In this document: positions 5,237-5,829 of the stretch, one piece after another
Layout: each line of letters begins with the position of its first letter
How positions within the stretch are numbered: the first letter of the stretch is position 1
Assembly (NCBI GenBank): GCA_017998755.1
Contig: JAGOCL010000179.1
Span: forward strand, 1 to 5,829
Direction: 5' to 3'
Length of the DNA stretch: 5,829 bases
DNA from: Spirochaetota bacterium
Lineage (GTDB): Bacteria; Spirochaetota; GWE2-31-10; MWDO01
Program-made: the position numbers and the translations under genes
Notes under the pieces: model-generated
Seen by the model: only the letters and a program-made list of their open reading frames with translations
Databases searched by the model: none
Told to the model about the DNA's origin: nothing

Positions 5237-5829
5237 TCATTCAAAAAGATCATTTTTCAAATATGTATTCGACGTTTTTTTGGTATTTTTAACTTTTTCA
5301 TAATACTTTGCCGCTCTTGCGTAATCTTTTTTTAATTCGTATATCTCGGCGATTTTTAGATTATTGTTGAAAAGCCGCGCCGTTCTCATGGCTTCGTCTA
5401 ATTTATTTTCTTGTAGATAAAAATCTACTAATTTTACGTGATATCCTTTATTATTGAACAAATACGTATTATTATAAGCGACGGGAAGTTCGTTCATATT
5501 TTTTGAATAATTAGTTTGGTCGTCAAAATAATAATAGTACAGCGTTTCTATGTTTTTATCCGAAGTATCTTTTAGAGTATGAAGATAATCTTCCAGATCC
5601 TTCTTCTTTTCTTCGCTTATGGCGTGATATTTTATTTTTATGGAATTAAATAAAATTTCTAAATTATTATATAACTTCAATTTCAATAAACATAATAGAT
5701 ATTCTTTACTGTAATAATTCATAATCCAAATCCGATTAATTTCGAGAAATGATTTTAAATAGATTAACATTTGCTCTTTTTCGTTATCAAAATCGACGAT
5801 TTTATATAAAAGTTTGACGATTAAATGGA
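5237..5829 (-). CDS. TPR-like protein, 3' part only (5' end beyond window)
   Basis: 196 residues of an alpha-helical protein are visible. The frame has an ATG at 5770, but it stays open without a stop for the remaining 19 codons to the right edge (reading HLIVKLLYKIVDFDNEKEQ). The gene therefore almost certainly starts outside the window, and 5770 should not be taken as its start. The C-terminal third has paired helices of TPR character: VKLVDFYLQENKLDEAMRTA, then KIAEIYELKKDYARAAKYYE, with the small-residue and aromatic spacing of tetratricopeptide repeats. The middle is rich in Asn, Tyr and Lys. TPR proteins usually act as scaffolds. Its location cannot be judged without the N-terminus. As first visible gene of the three-gene minus-strand group it may work with the two lipoproteins. 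Confidence 0.7.
   Translation of the reverse strand, partial: HLIVKLLYKIVDFDNEKEQMLIYLKSFLEINRIWIMNYYSKEYLLCLLKLKLYNNLEILFNSIKIKYHAISEEKKKDLEDYLHTLKDTSDKNIETLYYYYFDDQTNYSKNMNELPVAYNNTYLFNNKGYHVKLVDFYLQENKLDEAMRTARLFNNNLKIAEIYELKKDYARAAKYYEKVKNTKKTSNTYLKNDLFE

Overview
The window looks like part of the chromosome of an anaerobic, fairly AT-rich bacterium with an outer membrane. The support is a ferredoxin-dependent 2-oxoacid oxidoreductase (an oxygen-sensitive anaerobic enzyme), two predicted lipoproteins with loose, non-canonical lipoboxes, and a secreted TPR protein of the TatT/RMDN type. A spirochaete or a similar host-associated anaerobe would fit. This is inference, because no rRNA or other marker gene is present.

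Left part (1-1620, all minus strand): three tightly packed genes, read right to left. They are a small 2x[4Fe-4S] ferredoxin subunit (vorC-like), the alpha subunit VorB, and the 5' part of the TPP-binding beta subunit, which runs off the left edge. The first junction has a 1-bp gap and the second an 11-bp overlap. Together they form an enzyme that oxidatively decarboxylates branched-chain or related 2-oxoacids to acyl-CoA and reduces ferredoxin; the gamma subunit probably lies beyond the left edge.

Middle part (about 1609-1900): an AT-rich divergent intergenic region. It holds a clear intrinsic terminator on the minus strand (1728-1760), placed upstream of the vor genes. It also holds a good plus-strand promoter whose -10 box sits inside a perfect 16-bp palindrome (1874-1889). 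The plus-strand gene that follows (1901-2713) encodes an exported TPR-type protein. It converges on the next minus-strand gene with only 8 bp between the stop codons and no terminator visible there.

Right part (2722-5829, minus strand): an apparent operon of three envelope genes, read right to left. First is the 3' part of a TPR-like protein whose frame stays open to the right edge. Next is a small lipoprotein of unknown function, and then a 673-residue lipoprotein. The last is the most notable item. It has the layout of a CehA/McbA-type PHP-domain protein followed by an Ig/CARDB-like segment and a class I glutamine-amidotransferase-like Rossmann domain, but every metal-binding His/Asp motif I can align in the PHP part is replaced. 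It is therefore probably a pseudoenzyme on the cell surface or in the periplasm. No tRNA, rRNA, CRISPR, insertion sequence or origin is visible.
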